From the NCBI GenBank assembly GCA_013368325.1, contig JAACJK010000006.1, forward strand, positions 124,001-188,000: DNA of 64,000 bases, written 5' to 3'. Shown here piece after piece: positions 61,501 to 64,000 of this stretch. The stretch is from Ephemerocybe angulata. Lineage: Eukaryota > Basidiomycota > Agaricomycetes > Agaricales > Psathyrellaceae. Each line of letters starts with the position of its first letter. Within the stretch, counting starts at the first letter, position 1. Position numbers and translations under genes: made by a program. The notes beneath the pieces are model-generated. The model searched no databases. It had not been told where the DNA came from and saw only the letters and a program-made list of their open reading frames with translations.

Positions 61501-63306
61501 GCAAGCGGCGCTGGTCACCGCTAGCAGGTCATGGGGGTCTGGGAGATGGGGGAATTCAAAGCGCTTCAAGTACTCTTTGGCTGAGTAATCTGTTTCGCGA
61601 TCTTGTCAGGCAGCAACGGGGTTTGAAGTGGAACCAACTCAACGTATAAAACGGACGACCATGTACTTTCCCTCTCCTGTTTCTACCACGTCTTCCTTTG
61701 CTTCCCCATTTCCTTCCTCCCCCTCTCCTTGTTTTGTAAGGCCCAAGTATTCTGTTCTGTCCTCTACCGCCACCAGTCCACAACAAATAGAGAGGAGCAC
61801 CGGCATTGAAACCAAGTTATCCCTCAAAAACTTCATATCCTGGTACGAGAACGTAAGAGCGTGCTGCAAATCCTGGGGAGAAAGGGGATCGCGAGCATGG
61901 AGAATCCAGAGAAAGGCCCTGTGCGCAATTGAGACATCCTCTTCGGATTGAGAACCAATCCTATCCATAGTGGCACGGTACATGTCGTTAATACCAGAAG
62001 GTAGAGTTTCAAGCGCCCTGAGAAGAGAGCCGATGGTCGTACATCTCTCGAGAATGAGTTCCATTTGCAGCCGCGCCAGAAGAAACCTAAGAAGTCATTG
62101 TAAACATCGGTAAGGAGTCGAGACGCTCGTAGGCAAAGAAAGAGGCACTCACATTCCTTTAGACTTTTCCACGATCAACCTAGTGAACCGCTCGGCAACG
62201 GTAGGGTTGTCCGACAAGATCCTGGACAGCTTTGTACTCTCTTTCACCCTCTGGGCAACATATATTTCGATATCTTTCGTCCGCGCCTGGACGGGTATGT
62301 GTAGTGCCTCTGGAGTGTAGCGATGCATGAACAGTTCGAGAGGCCGACATGTGAACAGGATATGGATATGGCCCGGGAGTGAGGTGAGAACGCCGAGCAA
62401 CCCATCCTTGGTCGCGTCGCCCACCTCGTCAAGGCCGTCGATGACAATGAAGGCATCCGAGAATAAGTTCAAGCTGCTTTTGAGAAGCTTGATGGCCTGA
62501 GAGCATGAGAGCTCGTCTCGATAATTCTTAGCGCGCTTGTAAGTGGGAAGGATGTGTAGAAATGCGGCTCTGTGAGAGCTGACAAGTTGGGCGAGTAGAC
62601 CTGCGATGATGTCCAGGAGCGCGTGCTTCTCTGAGTATCGGAGAAAAGCGTATATCACGGCAACATCTGTTCGATCAGAGAAATTGTCCTCCAGATGCTC
62701 TACAGATATTGATCTGGAATGGTAGTTCAGCCAGTTAGAAGGCACGGTGAATATGAACAAGTTGACAACGCACGCAAGGATCGTCTTGCCAGACCCAGCT
62801 GTGGACATCGCTTTGTCAGGGTGGAACTACAGGGTCCTGTCTCGGTACTCACGAAGTCCGGTCGCCCAAACCACCGTCCCTTTTTGCCTCACAAACTCTC
62901 CAAACTCGAACGTAGCTACAAGCCAAGACCCGGTGTCGTCCATCCTTGCCTCCAACGACAGCCGATATACAGATCGGAAGTTTGCACCCTTCAACCACGC
63001 CGCAACTTCGTCAATGCTAGCTACTCGAACAGAAGTGAGCAAGCCTAACACCAGAACGGCTCCTACAACGTCCTCACCTTCGGCACTGCTTATCGGCGCA
63101 GGATTCACAATAATGTCCCTTCCGGCATTTTGGATGGTCATTTCATGGGCATTGAAGGTCGATGCGTTCTGAAAGGACCTCGAACCGCGCTCATCTGAGC
63201 GTCCCCTGCCTGCACATAGCCCAGTTAGCTGATTGGATCGATAAGGCCCCGAGCAAAGGTACGAAGAAGACTTGCCGTGATCAAACTGTAAGTTGCGTCG
63301 ATCCAT
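58514..63306 (-). pseudogene. NACHT-ankyrin (NLR-like) gene split by element C
   Basis: Exons: 63306-63276, 63209-62853, 62798-62774, 62713-62153, 62086-61644, then 61589-60281, element C, and 59021-58514. The product shows a short N-terminal domain, Walker A GLPGSGKT (about 131-136), Walker B FIVIDGLDEV (about 226-235), the winged-helix end RFIHYSAKEYL (about 470-480) and ankyrin repeats to the C-terminus. This is a fungal STAND/NLR architecture used in non-self recognition. In this allele the frame runs into element C and stops at 60190, losing the last ankyrin units. Counting the 8-bp duplication once restores an open frame of 1077 codons. Exon 3 is only 25 nt, and intron 1 appears to have a GC donor. 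Confidence 0.8.
59030..60280. mobile_element. Element C: 1251-bp non-autonomous DNA transposon
   Basis: Left end TAATTTCGCTTGG-CCAAGTT-ACTTGG then repeats of GGTCAACTTG and CCCCGCCAAA. The right end carries the same text inverted (about 60 bp). Many further AACTTG/CAAGTT motifs lie inside both ends. ACGGCCAC flanks it exactly (59022-59029, 60281-60288). No transposase frame exists within, so it must be moved by an enzyme made elsewhere. The 8-bp duplication and motif-dense ends resemble elements A and B; hAT elements also give 8 bp. Confidence 0.85.
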
Positions 63307-64000
63307 GCTTCGCGAGGCAGGCGAAAGCAGAAACCCGTCCAGACGTGGACGTCTAAAGCAAGGTGTGCACTTGCAGTATCCCACCGTCTAATCTAACCCT
63401 CTTTGGCGAGTCACTGCCTCCACGGTCCAACGTCCCAGGTGACCGCGGAAGCATTACATTAGGCGCCGGCGAGCGAGGATGCAAACGTGATGAGCCCAAG
63501 GTGGCCTGCAGTATCCGCGGGTAAAAGGCCTGGCACTATAAAGGGAGCCACAGATATTCGGGGACCCGAGAGTTCTAGAAGGCCCCAACTTCCAACTTGG
63601 AGCCGAACATTTCCATCCAACAGATCCAATGTTCAACCTCCTCTCCTCGTTGCTCCCCTACTCGTGTAAGACCGAAAGCCCAACTTCATTTCTGCACTGG
63701 CTAGGGCGTTTCAGGTCGAGGAAAAGACTTTCCAGGATTAGCTTGGAGTTTGGGAGGAGAGGGAAATTTTGGTGGTTGGGTGGAAACGACAGCGAACTTT
63801 TTCTGTGGGCCTGTGGGAAACTGACAAAGGCTTAGTCAGCCGGAGCCGCCCACTCAGGTTAGGGGCACCAATTAGCGCCCATACACGTCCTTCCATCTCC
63901 TCCCCCCACCCATCCCCTCCTACAACCCATCTCTACCGACCTCTGAAGCCCACCAGTCTCTATGCAAAACGACCTTGAGCCGGAGAGGTACCTCGTAATC
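63307..64000. other. Upstream region of the NLR-like gene, possible edge gene
   Basis: Mainly 5' flank. TATAAAG near 63536 precedes an ATG at 63629 on the plus strand, whose frame (MFNLLSSLLPYSCKTESPTS...) stops at 63835. It might begin a spliced gene running out of the window, but support is weak. Confidence 0.25.

Noticed and set aside
62714..62773. Continuous reading without an intron after the NLR Walker A motif
   Set aside because: Open, but yields VVNLFIFTVPSNW text. The gtgcgt...ccag intron gives GKTILASISVEHLE, the expected family sequence.

Overview
The window reads as nuclear DNA of a mushroom-forming basidiomycete (Agaricomycetes type). The evidence is genes split by many 50-60 bp GT-AG introns, TATA-box promoters, F-box-like proteins, a GH55 glucanase, a Kre9-type cell-wall protein, a NACHT-ankyrin receptor, and KDZ (Kyakuja-Dileera-Zisupton) transposases with their cysteine clusters. 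I cannot name the genus. All gene models below were assembled by hand from reading frames and splice sites. Their exon lengths sum to whole codons, except where a break is reported.

Host segments. 1-8.3 kb: an unresolved first 1.7 kb, two F-box-like genes, a U2 snRNA gene on the minus strand, a tRNA-His and a four-helix membrane protein. 17-28.4 kb: a chromodomain/coiled-coil/C2H2 protein, a Kre9/KNH-like surface protein and a 14-exon GH55 beta-1,3-glucanase with an apparent 2-nt frameshift. 45.8-64 kb: a GNAT acetyltransferase, a second tRNA-His, mitochondrial dihydrolipoamide dehydrogenase, an AGC-type kinase, a third tRNA-His, another F-box-like gene, another four-helix membrane protein and a NACHT-ankyrin gene.

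Mobile DNA makes up about 40% of the window. Element A (8358-16992, 8.6 kb) carries a CxC5/CxC6-type KDZ transposase, an RTC4-like protein and a Cys-rich protein. Its ends are filled with the motif AGTTCTCTTT and it is flanked by the 8-bp duplication AGAGAACG. Element B (28383-45795, 17.4 kb) carries a complete 1103-aa CxC2-type KDZ transposase and six other spliced genes, including one with a viroplasmin/RNase H1 N-terminal domain. Its ends are filled with the palindrome ATGCAT and it is flanked by AGATACAG. Element C (59030-60280, 1.25 kb) has AACTTG-rich inverted ends and no transposase. It sits in the ankyrin part of the NACHT gene between two copies of ACGGCCAC. Removing C plus one copy restores one frame through the gene.

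The main story is three DNA-transposon families that share 8-bp target duplications and dense family-specific short end motifs. Two of them carry large, intact cargo. In element B the end motif also recurs in an internal divergent promoter, which suggests self-regulation.
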